NCBI RefSeq assembly: GCF_001676725.1
Contig: NZ_CP016172.1
Coordinates: forward strand, 5,580,001-5,644,000
Direction: 5' to 3'
Source: Bordetella flabilis
Lineage (GTDB): Bacteria; Pseudomonadota; Gammaproteobacteria; Burkholderiales; Burkholderiaceae_B
Length of the DNA: 64,000 nt
The notes below the pieces were generated by a model. That model did not search any database. It was not told the DNA's origin and was given only the letters and a program-made list of their open reading frames with translations. Shown here in pieces: positions 36,301 through 44,547 of this stretch. How positions within the stretch are numbered: position 1 is the stretch's first letter; every line of letters begins with the position of its first letter. Made by a program: the position numbers and the translations under genes.

Positions 36301-38639
36301 CCGGTATAGGCGGCGCCGTCGGCCACGCGGAACATGGTCGAACGCTCCGTGTTCACCGTCATGGCCGTAGCGCCTACGTCGATACGCGAGCCCGCGCCCG
36401 ATGCGTAGAAGCCGATCTGGTCGGTCCCGCCCGTGAACTGCGGTATGGCCGCGGCCCCTACCTGGATCGTGCCGCCGTTCTGCGCGAATGCACCGATCGC
36501 GCCCGTGCCGGCCAGGTTCAGCGCCCCACTGACGACGGCCACCCCCTGTGCGCCATTTACCCACACGCCGAAGTTGCGTGTCCCGCTGGCCGGGTCGGCA
36601 TTGCCGTTGACGTTGATCGTACCGGTGGACTCGGCGTTGGCGGCGATGCCGGGATCCGCGTTCACCATTACGCCGATGCCATTGACGCCGTTGACGTTGA
36701 TGGTGCCCGCGTTGCGGACGATGGCCCCCGTACCGGCGGCGCCGTTATCGTCCGCCAGCATGCCGATGTTGCTCATCGGCACTCCGCCCGCCGCGCCATT
36801 GATCGTGATGGTGCCGTTGTTCAGCAGCAGGGAGCTCAAGGGGGCGGTCGAGTACATGGCCACGGCATTCTGGGCCTGCGAGCCGATGGTGACCTGGCCG
36901 TTGTTGATGGCCGTATCGCCCGTGTCCATGATGCGCACGCCATAGGTCGGGCCGCTGATCGCCACGTCCACCGACGGATCGCCCAGCGCGTATTGCGCCG
37001 CGCGGCCGATATAGATGGTGCCGTCCGCGGCATTGGTGAAGCTGCTGCCGCCGCTGACGTTTACGCCCACGACCTTGGTGACATAGCCGGGATTCACACC
37101 CACGTTGATGTTGCCATCGTTGTGCCCCGACGCGCCGTTGGCCAGGCCGAGTCCCGTGGACGTATTTCCGGTGTAGGCGAAGCCGGCGGTGTTGATGACG
37201 CCGTGGTTCTGCACCGTCGTGCCGGCGCCCGTGGCGATGATGCCGGAGCCCGTGTAGTAGAAGGTATCGTCCGTCGCGGTGTTCAGCTTGTCGCCCACCA
37301 GATAGCCGGAAGACACCACGCCGCTGGCCGCATTGATGAAGTGGGCGCCGCTCTCCACCTTAGCCACCTGCTGGATTACCTTGCCCGACAGTGTGCCCCG
37401 GTTGGTGATGGTGGCGCCGTCCGTGGCCTTCACCGCGCCGGAAGCCCGCGTGATATCGATCTGCGCGCCCTGCTCCACGCTCGCCGACCCGCGCGCGCCC
37501 TGCGCCAGGATGGCGTAGCGGTCGCCGTTCGGCGTGCGTGTCAGGTCACCATCGGTGGTATTGGTTTTGTAGGTGACCGGCAGGTCCACCGTCGCGAAGG
37601 CCTGGGCGAATGCGGCGTCATAGGCCTGCTGCGAGGTCAGCGCGCCGCTTTTCAGCGCCGCCACCAGCACGTCGTTATAGGCCGCCATCTCGGCTGCATT
37701 CGTTACCGTATAGGTTGCGCCATTGAAGGTGACCGTGCCCGCATACGTGGTCACCGGCACCTCGACCGTAAGCAGACCGTTGGCATCCGGCGTGGGCAGG
37801 CCCGGATCGATGCCCATATCGATCGCGTTGCGGGATTGCCAGGACACCTTGCTGTCGGCGTTGCCACGCCCGTCGGCCGATGTCAGATAGGTCTGCTTGG
37901 ACACCATCAGTATCCCGTTGGTCGATGGCGATCCGGCAGGGTCTGCTCCCAGGTTCACCTTCAAGGTACCGCCGCTCTGCTGCACCTTGCCCAACGATGC
38001 CTCGTAGTACATATCCCCGCTGACATCCTCGAACTGGTTGACCGGCGTGGCGATATTCGAATGGTCGAGAAACGCGGTCGAATCGTAGGTCCGATAGACG
38101 ACATTGGTGCCGGTCGCCGGATTCAGTCCGCTGACCGCCACATTCTGCGGCCCGGTGACCAGCGCGCTGGTGGCGAAGCTGCCGGATACCACGTTCACCG
38201 TATTCGCCGGCACGGTGGTATTGCCGCTATAGCCGGTGCCCACCTGCGACGTGCCCTGCAGCGTCACGGTGTCGCCGTTCCGGACGACCGCGGCGCCCAC
38301 GCCGCCATTGCTGACCGGCGGGTTGTACGAGGAAACGGTGCAGTTTCCGCCGGCGGGCGCGGACTGTCCGGCGGTGCCGGTCTGGCAGGTCGATGCGAGC
38401 GCCATACCCGGCGCGAGCATCCCGGCGACGAGCAGAGCGCCGGCGAGGACGGCCGGCACCGCATAGGCGTCAGCCATGGCGAGTGCGCCGGCTCTCGTCC
38501 GGACGCCCGGTCGCCGCGTCGCGCGCCCGGCCCGCGCCGGCGATGCCGTGGCGGACTTGGTCTTGCCACGGGCGAGTTCCGACGTGACGACGTACTGCTG
38601 TCGGGCGGCATTCCAAATGGTCTTGTGGAACAGATTCAT
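33378..38639 (-). CDS. Type V autotransporter with extended signal peptide region
   Basis: A protein of 1753 residues. The N-terminus is an ESPR: MNLFHKTIWNAARQQYVVTSELARG, then a basic stretch and a hydrophobic core ending ALA near residue 83. The passenger (about 85-1430) is rich in Gly, Asn, Thr, Ala and Val with many NNGTI- and GxxGTI-type repeats, as expected for a beta-helix adhesin. A Pro-rich linker (NDPTPPGPPAYRPG) leads to a roughly 280-residue beta-barrel with LGRLHERVGD and a terminal aromatic (GYRYSW). It would be secreted across the outer membrane and displayed on the cell surface. No protease triad was noticed. A run of eight G bases lies at 36161-36168 in the passenger. Confidence 0.92.
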   Translation of the reverse strand: MNLFHKTIWNAARQQYVVTSELARGKTKSATASPARAGRATRRPGVRTRAGALAMADAYAVPAVLAGALLVAGMLAPGMALASTCQTGTAGQSAPAGGNCTVSSYNPPVSNGGVGAAVVRNGDTVTLQGTSQVGTGYSGNTTVPANTVNVVSGSFATSALVTGPQNVAVSGLNPATGTNVVYRTYDSTAFLDHSNIATPVNQFEDVSGDMYYEASLGKVQQSGGTLKVNLGADPAGSPSTNGILMVSKQTYLTSADGRGNADSKVSWQSRNAIDMGIDPGLPTPDANGLLTVEVPVTTYAGTVTFNGATYTVTNAAEMAAYNDVLVAALKSGALTSQQAYDAAFAQAFATVDLPVTYKTNTTDGDLTRTPNGDRYAILAQGARGSASVEQGAQIDITRASGAVKATDGATITNRGTLSGKVIQQVAKVESGAHFINAASGVVSSGYLVGDKLNTATDDTFYYTGSGIIATGAGTTVQNHGVINTAGFAYTGNTSTGLGLANGASGHNDGNINVGVNPGYVTKVVGVNVSGGSSFTNAADGTIYIGRAAQYALGDPSVDVAISGPTYGVRIMDTGDTAINNGQVTIGSQAQNAVAMYSTAPLSSLLLNNGTITINGAAGGVPMSNIGMLADDNGAAGTGAIVRNAGTINVNGVNGIGVMVNADPGIAANAESTGTINVNGNADPASGTRNFGVWVNGAQGVAVVSGALNLAGTGAIGAFAQNGGTIQVGAAAIPQFTGGTDQIGFYASGAGSRIDVGATAMTVNTERSTMFRVADGAAYTGASTAGALDLTIAGTDARGVVATGQGTTLSTGSSVYRVTGAAGAAGGAVAIINEGGATGTIDAGTTISLANAGAIAGVVDGQGHDLTGAAAGNPVATSLTNNAAIQSGTDGVIGFVARNQGTLVNNNAIALSGASSIGVIVGPQGTVQNNATIAVANGDGALVQGANASLVNNGTIRADDGRAAVHLTGAGASVVFSGNGLIQAQGTADGIQLDPTAVGGSVTGTAGSIVVQGSGMALNNQAAGGIIALSDTSITTSGAGASGISSSGANGDIAVEGGNIQTTGANAVGIHVSSVGRLQLSNATVGTQGDGAHGVMLDSGATATLMGGTITTAGVGAAALRVEGPAGAATAAGTALTSAAGPGVQANAGGALTLNGVAISGASAAIAVTDTTASGQASNITVTGGSLAASSGNAIEVTGARANITVRGGTTITAASGTLLNLTNASVVNLNAQGLTLNGDLIADASSGGTVNLQAGTTLTGRIDPLSVSVDGTSAWNVTASSEVQDLSNAGTITFIPPTGDPTQASSYKTITASNYAGTNGSVALNTYLAGDGAPSDRLVINGGTASGTTGLRINNTGGPGAATTGDGINVVAVTGGGTTSPGAFQLAGPVQSGAYEYLLYRGGSTNPDNYYLRSDLASPTGPNDPTPPGPPAYRPGVVGYALMPALNLDYGFNNLGRLHERVGDVYSTEQNQKGNRNGVWGRIGGYGLNADSGDRFSVNQHTFFMQFGKDWTLSQAPEGGSTHAGVTASLGVMSAKFRDSARDLNATLTDRAGDGTMQAQSLGAYYTKYWNEGGYWDSVAQVTHYRNKYDDVYGGSGSQNGFGIALSQEVGQPFKLMPKLAIEPQAQLVYQYLKLGSFDDGVSSVSGNSSNAVRGRVGFRLFAPNLRTEDGAGAGTPYMTVDVLHDFVPPRQVSVDGTSFRSNFGRTWGELGFGINESIGKGGQLYATVKFSKNLGGDDRRGVFGQVGYRYSW
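36161..36168 (-). repeat. Homopolymeric G8 tract inside the autotransporter gene
   Basis: Eight consecutive C bases on the plus strand encode part of Ala-Ala-Gly-Gly-Ala-Val in the passenger. One-base slippage would shift the frame and remove the beta-barrel. The tract is shorter than well-known Bordetella phase-variable tracts, so active switching is only possible, not shown. Confidence 0.7.
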
Positions 38640-39245
38640 TTTCAGGCCTGCGGTGTCGAGCGTTAGAGGGCGTCCGCTTGGCGTAGGGATGTACGCGGCG
38701 GCGTTGGACTCATGATTCGTTCGATTCCACGCGCGACCAATTGACGATTCGAACTAAGGCGAACGTCGCTCGTTTGTGCGGATGAAGGGTCCGCGCAAGT
38801 GCGAGGTGGAAAGGAGGATGAACCGCGCGCGCGCTCGACACGCTCGTACCTCTGGCAATCCGAAAGGCGGTGCGGCGCTTAAGCCGGCCGTCAGGCCGGG
38901 CGGCCTAGGACATACGCGAGTGGACCCGCCTTCGCTCTAGGCGATGCGGCCGAGCGCCGTACCGTTGCGCCAGCGCTGCGGGCGGGCCTGGGGGCAGGCG
39001 CCTGGCCGTCGCGCGGTCGGCGCAGGCCGTCGCGGACCTCTCGTGCGGCTGGCCATGCCTCGGGAAAACCCCTGTCCGGACTGCCGCATTTTTCCTTCCA
39101 AATTTATTAATCAATCATTTAATATTTGTGGGCGCGAGCAGCAGGCGCGTGGCTTCAGCAAGATTCTCGAACCGCCCGACCGGAACAACGCGCCGGCGGG
39201 CCACGCCGGCAAGGGTGACGTACGGCAACGGAACGGAGGGCTTCC
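38640..39245. other. Divergent intergenic region (606 bp) between autotransporter and ABC/nic operon
   Basis: The promoters of the minus-strand autotransporter gene and the plus-strand ABC/nic genes should lie here. Apart from the AT-rich block at 39088-39128 I see no clear sigma70 pair, terminator or conserved small gene. The central part (38800-39080) is GC-rich without recognisable structure. Confidence 0.5.
39088..39128 (+). promoter_or_regulatory. AT-rich block upstream of the ABC/nic operon
   Basis: A 41-base stretch that is almost all A/T in a window of high GC, with TAATAT at 39120-39125 as a possible -10 box and a poor -35 match (TCCAAA) 17 bp before it. ATTAA and TTAAT form a short inverted repeat within it. 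It ends 117 bp before the ATG at 39246. A promoter or regulator site for the operon is the simplest reading. Confidence 0.45.
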
Positions 39246-40379
39246 ATGCGTAGAGGTTTTGTGGGAACGGCCGCGATCGCGGCGGTGGTCGCGGCCAACA
39301 TGGCGCACGCGGCCGACACGGTGAAGATCGGCCTGATTCAACCCTTGACCGGTTCGGTGGCCTACAACGGCATCGCCGATGTCAACGGCGCCAAGCTGGC
39401 CGTCGCGCAGCGAAACGCCAAGGGCGGCGTACTGGGCAAACATGTGGAGTTGATCGTCGAGGACGGCCAATGCCAGCCGGCCAAGTCGGTGAACGCGGCC
39501 GAGAAGCTCATCCAGAAGGATCAGGTTCCCGTCATCTCGGGAGCGTTCTGCAGCTCGGCCACGATCGCGGTCATGTCCGTGGCCGAGAAGTACAAGATCC
39601 CCCTGCTCAGCGGCGTATCGTCCAAGACGGACCTGACCGAGCGCGGCAACACCTGGTTCTTCCGGACTGCGGAAACCGACGCCCTGATGGCGCACGCCTT
39701 CGCCGAAATCCTGGTCAAGAATCTCAAGCTCAAGACCATCGCGTATATCGGCGTCAACGACGACTGGGGCCGCGGCGGCGTGGACGAGTTTTCGCGCCAG
39801 ATCGAGTCCATGGGCGGCAAGACGGTGCTGAAGGAATACTTCGACCACGGCACCACGGACTTCTATACCTTGCTCACCCGGGTTCGCGCGGCGCGGCCGG
39901 ACGGCATCTTCGTGGCCGCCGAAACGCAGGATGGCTCGATCGTCGTGAAGCAGATGAAGGAACTGGGGCTCACCAGCAAGGTGTTCGGCGTGGGAAGCTG
40001 GGCCACCGCGGACTTCGTCAAGCTGACGGGCGACGCCGCCGAGGGCATCCATGCCGCCGTGCCCTACGCGGCCACGCTGGACACGCCGGCCAACAAGGCC
40101 TTCGTGAAGGACTACAAGGCTGCGTACAAGGAAGCTCCGGGCAAGTATTCGGCGGCGGGCTACAACGCCTTGAACATCATCATGGACGGCATCCAGCGCG
40201 CCGGCGCGGCGGACCCGGCCAAGATCCGCGAGGCGCTGGAGAAGACCGACTACACCGGTCCGAACGGCCAGTTCCGCTTCGACGCCAAGCACCAGGCCTA
40301 CGGATTCGATGCCGTGCTGGTGCAATTGAAGAACGGAACGCCCGAGATCGTGTCGCAAACCCGCGTCGAAGCGCCCTGA
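39246..40379 (+). CDS. Periplasmic substrate-binding protein of the nic-linked ABC importer
   Basis: A protein of 377 residues with a signal peptide (MRRGFVGTAAIAAVVAANMAHAA, cut near residue 23). The mature part opens DTVKIGLIQPLTGSVAYNGIAD and has GGVLGKHVELIVEDGQCQPAKSVNAAEKLI, typical of type 1 periplasmic-binding proteins of the Liv/HAAT class. An upstream GGAGGG serves as ribosome site. It leads an operon that continues into the nic genes, so it probably captures a pyridine carboxylate or hydroxypyridine. That assignment is by context only. Confidence 0.92.
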   Translation: MRRGFVGTAAIAAVVAANMAHAADTVKIGLIQPLTGSVAYNGIADVNGAKLAVAQRNAKGGVLGKHVELIVEDGQCQPAKSVNAAEKLIQKDQVPVISGAFCSSATIAVMSVAEKYKIPLLSGVSSKTDLTERGNTWFFRTAETDALMAHAFAEILVKNLKLKTIAYIGVNDDWGRGGVDEFSRQIESMGGKTVLKEYFDHGTTDFYTLLTRVRAARPDGIFVAAETQDGSIVVKQMKELGLTSKVFGVGSWATADFVKLTGDAAEGIHAAVPYAATLDTPANKAFVKDYKAAYKEAPGKYSAAGYNALNIIMDGIQRAGAADPAKIREALEKTDYTGPNGQFRFDAKHQAYGFDAVLVQLKNGTPEIVSQTRVEAP

Positions 40380-40448
40380 TGGCTGGATGACGCGGCGGGG
40401 GCATGCCTGGCTGGACGGGCATGCCCTTCTCAAGCCCCGGAGGTACCC

Positions 40449-41324
40449 TTGTTCGACCTACTGATGCAATTCCTGGTCAACGGGCTGGTCAACGGCACGT
40501 TCTACGCCTTGTCGGCGCTGGGACTGACGCTGGTCTTCGGCCTGATGCGACTGGTCAACTTCGCGCACGGCGAGTTCTACATGATGGGCGGCCTGCTGGG
40601 CTGGGCCCTGACCTCCGCCCTGGACCTGAATTTCTTCGCCGGACTGGCGCTGGTCATCGTGGCGATGGCCGCGGTGGGCTGGTTGATCGACCGCGTGCTG
40701 ATCGAACGTGTGCGCGGCCAGGGCGAGGAGCCCGGCATCCTGTTGACCATCGGCCTGTCGATCTTCCTCACCAACACCGCCCTGCTGCTGGTCGGCACGG
40801 CGCCGCAGAAGGTCGTCGCCCCGGTGGCCAGTACCCCTGTGTTCCTGGGACCGGTCGTCATCACGCAGGTACGCGTGTTCGCGGTGGTGGCCTGCGCCGT
40901 GGTGATCGCCGCCGCGCACCTGCTGATCCGGCATACCCGCCTGGGCAAGGCCATGCGCGCGACCTTCCAGGATCCGATGGCGGCGCGGCTGGCGGGAATC
41001 CCGACGGCGCGCGTGTATGCCGCGACATTCGCCATGGGCACCGCGCTGGCCGGCACGGCCGGCATGCTGCTCGGCTCCATCTATGTGGCGCAGGCCAGCA
41101 TCGGCGGACTCGTCAGCCTGAAGGCGTTCGTCGTCGTCATCCTGGGCGGCATGGGCAGCTTCGCCGGCGCCATCCTGGGCGGCCTGATCCTGGGCGTGGC
41201 CGAAGCGATGTGGGGCGGCTACATATCCACGGGCTCGGTGGACCTGGTGGGTTTCGCGCTGGTGATCCTGATCCTCTTCTTCCGGCCCTATGGCCTGTTC
41301 CCCACGCGGGCGGAGCGTGCATGA
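40449..41324 (+). CDS. ABC transporter permease (LivH family), nic-linked
   Basis: A protein of 291 residues from TTG at 40449, with CCGGAGG just upstream. Eight predicted membrane spans and LivH motifs FYALSALGLTLVFGLMRLVNFAHGEFYMMGG and LKAFVVVILGGMGSFAGAILGGLILG. It forms half of the inner-membrane channel. It lies 69 bp after the binding-protein gene and overlaps the LivM start (ATGATG at 41321). Confidence 0.93.
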   Translation: MFDLLMQFLVNGLVNGTFYALSALGLTLVFGLMRLVNFAHGEFYMMGGLLGWALTSALDLNFFAGLALVIVAMAAVGWLIDRVLIERVRGQGEEPGILLTIGLSIFLTNTALLLVGTAPQKVVAPVASTPVFLGPVVITQVRVFAVVACAVVIAAAHLLIRHTRLGKAMRATFQDPMAARLAGIPTARVYAATFAMGTALAGTAGMLLGSIYVAQASIGGLVSLKAFVVVILGGMGSFAGAILGGLILGVAEAMWGGYISTGSVDLVGFALVILILFFRPYGLFPTRAERA

Positions 41325-42283
41325 TGCGTGCTGAACGGAATTTCCTGGTCGGCTTCCTGCTGCTGATGCTGGCGTTCACGCTGGGCGTCGGCGACGAGTA
41401 CCTGCTGCACATCGCGGTGCTGATCCTGCTGTACACCGTGCTGGCGACCAGCCTGAACCTGATCGTCGGTTATGTCGGCGAATTCCCGCTGGGCCATGTC
41501 GCCTTCTTCGGCATCGGCGCCTACACGCTGGCCCTGGGCGCAACGCGCCTGGGCCTGTCTCCCGGCGTGCTGGTGCCGGTGGCCGGCATCGTCAGCGCGC
41601 TGGCGGGGCTGCTTATCGGCGGCGTCACGCTGCGGCTGAAAGGGCCCTTCTTCGTCATCGTGACCCTGGCCTTCGCCGAAGTGCTGCGTCTGCTGGCGAA
41701 CAACTGGATCGGCCTGACCAACGGCCCCATGGGCGTGTCCAACGTGCCGCATCCGGCCTTTCTCGATGCCGCGGGATGGCTGGCCGGCAAGCGTGGCTAC
41801 GCGATGCTGGGCCTGCTGATCACGGCGGTGACGCTGTTCATCGCCTATCGCCTGGTGCACTCGAACGCCGGACGCGCCGCGGTCACGCTGCGCGAAAACC
41901 GCTACGTCGCCGTATCGGTGGGCATAGACCCCGTGCGGTATGCGCTGTTCGTGTTCACCGTGGCCGCCTTCCTCGCCGGCATCGCGGGCGCCTATTACGC
42001 CTCGTATATCTCCTACGTGGGACCGGAAGTGTTCGGCTTTCCCTTCACCGTGTCGATGATCATCATGGTGCTGCTGGGCGGCAAGGGCACCTTGAGCGGC
42101 CCGGTCATCGGTGCGGTGGTGGTCACGCTGCTGGAGGAATACCTGCGCGAATTCAAGGAGTTGCGCCTGTCCTTGTTCGGCCTGATCGTGATGGGCGTGG
42201 TGCTGTTCTCGCCCAACGGGGTCATGGGCTATGTGCGCCGCATCGCGCCGCGCCGCCCGCAACCGGAGAAGCGCCATGCTTGA
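41321..42283 (+). CDS. ABC transporter permease (LivM family), nic-linked
   Basis: 320 residues from ATG at 41321; a second ATG at 41324 is possible. The frame is open further upstream but that part is antisense-like and not conserved. LivM motifs are LLYTVLATSLNLIVGYVGEFPLGHVAFFGIGAYTLAL, TLRLKGPFFVIVTLAFAEVLRLLANNW and MIIMVLLGGKGTLSGPVIGAVVV. About nine spans. It partners the LivH-type permease; its end overlaps LivG by 8 bp. Confidence 0.93.
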   Translation: MMRAERNFLVGFLLLMLAFTLGVGDEYLLHIAVLILLYTVLATSLNLIVGYVGEFPLGHVAFFGIGAYTLALGATRLGLSPGVLVPVAGIVSALAGLLIGGVTLRLKGPFFVIVTLAFAEVLRLLANNWIGLTNGPMGVSNVPHPAFLDAAGWLAGKRGYAMLGLLITAVTLFIAYRLVHSNAGRAAVTLRENRYVAVSVGIDPVRYALFVFTVAAFLAGIAGAYYASYISYVGPEVFGFPFTVSMIIMVLLGGKGTLSGPVIGAVVVTLLEEYLREFKELRLSLFGLIVMGVVLFSPNGVMGYVRRIAPRRPQPEKRHA

Positions 42284-43034
42284 AGTACAGGGACTGAGCA
42301 AATCCTTCGGCGGCATCCATGCGGTGCGCGATATCGACTTCCGCGTCGACCAGGGGCAAATCGTAAGCCTCATCGGACCCAATGGCGCAGGCAAAACGAC
42401 GTGCTTCAACCTGGTCACCGGCTTCTACGCACCCAGCGCGGGACGGGTGCGTTTCCAGGGCCGCGACGTGACGGGCACGCGTCCGCACGAAATGGCGCGC
42501 ATGGGCGTGGTGCGCACCTTCCAGAAGACCAACGTCCTGAAAAGCCTGACCGTCCGCGACAACCTGAAGGCGTCGCAGTACCTGCGCGCGCGGTCGCCCC
42601 TGTGGCGGACCTTCTGGCCCGGACCGGCGCAACGCGCGGCCGAGCGCGAGATCGCCGACCGCGCCGAGCAGATCGCCGGCCTGATGGGCCTGCAGGCGCG
42701 TTGCGACGCCCCGGCCCATTCATTGTCATGCGGCGAACTGCGGTTGCTCGAAGTCGGCGTGGCCCTGGGCGCCGGACCGCGCCTGCTCATGCTGGACGAA
42801 CCGGCGGCCGGACTGAACAGCCACGAGGCGATGGTGCTGGCCCGGCTGCTGAAGCAGCTGCCCGGCCAGTGGGTGGAATCGATACTGCTGGTGGAGCACA
42901 ACATGAACCTGGTCATGCAGGTGTCCGACCATGTGGTCGTCATGAACTTCGGCCAGAAACTGGCGGCCGGCACGCCGCGCGACATCCAGAACAATCCGGC
43001 CGTGCTGGAAGCCTATATCGGGAGGGCGGCATGA
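42276..43034 (+). CDS. ABC transporter ATP-binding protein (LivG family), nic-linked
   Basis: 252 residues from ATG at 42276, preceded by CCGGAGAAG. Walker A GPNGAGKTTCFNLVTG, the LivG hallmark RTFQKTNVLKSLTVRDNL, a slightly altered signature LSCGELRLLEVG, Walker B LLMLDEPAAGLNSHE and switch His in LLVEHNMNLVM. The Cys/Glu in place of the usual LSYGQQR-type signature is a mild oddity. It overlaps both neighbours, LivM upstream and LivF downstream. Confidence 0.93.
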   Translation: MLEVQGLSKSFGGIHAVRDIDFRVDQGQIVSLIGPNGAGKTTCFNLVTGFYAPSAGRVRFQGRDVTGTRPHEMARMGVVRTFQKTNVLKSLTVRDNLKASQYLRARSPLWRTFWPGPAQRAAEREIADRAEQIAGLMGLQARCDAPAHSLSCGELRLLEVGVALGAGPRLLMLDEPAAGLNSHEAMVLARLLKQLPGQWVESILLVEHNMNLVMQVSDHVVVMNFGQKLAAGTPRDIQNNPAVLEAYIGRAA

Positions 43035-43750
43035 CGCAGGACGCATTGTTGTCGCTGGCCGGCGTGCACGCCGGCTACGGCAAGCTCAAGGCCTTGCATG
43101 GCATTTCGCTGGACGTCATGCCTGGCGAAGTGGTCGCCCTGATCGGCGCCAACGGCGCCGGCAAATCCACCATCCTGCGTGTGATCTCCGGTCTGATCGC
43201 ACCCATGTCCGGCGAGGTCCGGTGGGCCGGCCGTTCCATCGGCGGCATGCAGGCGCCGGACATTCTGCGCCTGGGCTTGTCGCATTGCCCCGAGGAAAGA
43301 CACGTGTGGCCCGAGATGACGGTCCAGGAAAACCTGGAACTGGGCGCCTATCTGTGCCGTTCGCGTGCGGAGGTGCAGCGCCGCGCGGCCATCGCCTTTC
43401 ATCGCTTTCCCCGGCTGAAGGAACGCCAGCGGCAACTGGCGGGCACGCTCAGCGGCGGCGAGCAGCAGATGCTGGCCATCGCCCGCGCGCTGATGTCCGA
43501 GCCGAAGCTGCTGATGCTGGACGAGCCCAGCCTGGGCCTGAGCCCGAAGATGGCGACGGAAGTCTTCCAGGTAGTGCGCGAGATCAGCCAGCACGGCGTC
43601 ACTGTCCTGCTGGTCGAGCAGAACGTGCACAACGCGCTGTCGGTGGCTGCGCGCGCGTATGTCGTCGAAACGGGGCGCATCGTGGCGGAGAAGGCCGCCG
43701 ATGCCCTGCTGGGCGACCCCGAACTGCTGAACGCCTACCTCGGCGCCTGA
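43031..43750 (+). CDS. ABC transporter ATP-binding protein (LivF family), nic-linked
   Basis: 239 residues from ATG at 43031, overlapping the LivG stop by 4 bp, with GGAGGG upstream. Walker A GANGAGKSTILRVISG, HCPEERHVWPEMTVQENLELGAY, signature TLSGGEQQMLAIARALM, Walker B LLMLDEPSLGLSPKM and VLLVEQNVHNAL are complete. It is the last transporter gene; nicE begins 35 bp later, so uptake and catabolism are encoded on one transcript. Confidence 0.94.
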   Translation: MTQDALLSLAGVHAGYGKLKALHGISLDVMPGEVVALIGANGAGKSTILRVISGLIAPMSGEVRWAGRSIGGMQAPDILRLGLSHCPEERHVWPEMTVQENLELGAYLCRSRAEVQRRAAIAFHRFPRLKERQRQLAGTLSGGEQQMLAIARALMSEPKLLMLDEPSLGLSPKMATEVFQVVREISQHGVTVLLVEQNVHNALSVAARAYVVETGRIVAEKAADALLGDPELLNAYLGA

Positions 43751-43785
43751 ACCTCGATACACGCACAACCATGATTGGAGCAACC

Positions 43786-44538
43786 ATGCAGAAGATCTAC
43801 CGGATCGGCCAGATCGTGCCGAGCTCGAACACCACCATGGAAACCGAAATCCCCGCGATGCTGAATGCGCGGCAGGTCATACGCCCGGAGCGCTTCACCT
43901 ACCATTCCAGCCGCATGCGCATGAAGAAGGTGGTCAAGGAAGAACTGGCCGCGATGGACGGCGAGTCGGATCGCTGCGCGGTCGAACTGAGCGACGCGCG
44001 CGTCGATGTGCTGGGCTACGCCTGCCTGGTGGCGATCATGGCCATGGGACGCGGCTATCACCGCGTATCGGAACAGCGCCTGCAGGCGCGCACGGCCGAC
44101 AACGGTGCCGACGCCCCCGTCGTGACCAGCGCCGGCGCCTTGGTCCAGGCGCTGGACGTCATCAAGGCCAAGCGCATCGCCGTGGTCGCGCCCTACATGC
44201 GGCCGCTGACCGAAGTGGTGGTCGACTACATCGCCCATGAAGGCTACGAAGTGGTCGACTGGCGCGCGCTGGAGATTCCCGACAACCTTGAGGTGGCCCG
44301 CCACGATCCGCGCAACCTGCCCGGCATCGTGCGTGAGATGAAGACCGACGATGTCGACGCCATCGTGCTGTCGGCCTGCGTGCAGATGCCGTCGCTGCCC
44401 GTCGTGGCGCAGGTCGAGGCCGAAACGGGCAAGCCGGTCATCACGGCCGCCATCGCCACCACCTACGCGATGCTGCAAGCGCTGAAGCTCGAACGCATCG
44501 TGCCGGGCGCGGGCGCGCTGTTGTCCGGCGCTTACTAG
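43786..44538 (+). CDS. nicE: Maleate isomerase (maleate cis-trans isomerase)
   Basis: 250 residues from ATG at 43786, chosen because TTGGAG lies 6 bp upstream. It belongs to the Asp/Glu racemase-like superfamily: IVPSSNTTMETEIPAM near the N-terminus, nucleophile Cys80 in GYACLVAIM and second Cys198 in LSACVQMPS. The 118-residue spacing matches the Cys pair I recall for characterised NicE. It turns maleate into fumarate, the last step of the nicotinate lower pathway. A transporter lies upstream and nicD starts 9 bp downstream. Confidence 0.92.
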   Translation: MQKIYRIGQIVPSSNTTMETEIPAMLNARQVIRPERFTYHSSRMRMKKVVKEELAAMDGESDRCAVELSDARVDVLGYACLVAIMAMGRGYHRVSEQRLQARTADNGADAPVVTSAGALVQALDVIKAKRIAVVAPYMRPLTEVVVDYIAHEGYEVVDWRALEIPDNLEVARHDPRNLPGIVREMKTDDVDAIVLSACVQMPSLPVVAQVEAETGKPVITAAIATTYAMLQALKLERIVPGAGALLSGAY

Positions 44539-44547
44539 GGGGAGCCG

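Noticed and set aside
35364..38666. Plus-strand open frame of about 1100 codons antisense to the autotransporter
   Set aside because: It arises from the repeated Gly/Ala/Asn codons of the passenger read backwards; His/Arg/Ala-rich with no recognisable domain.
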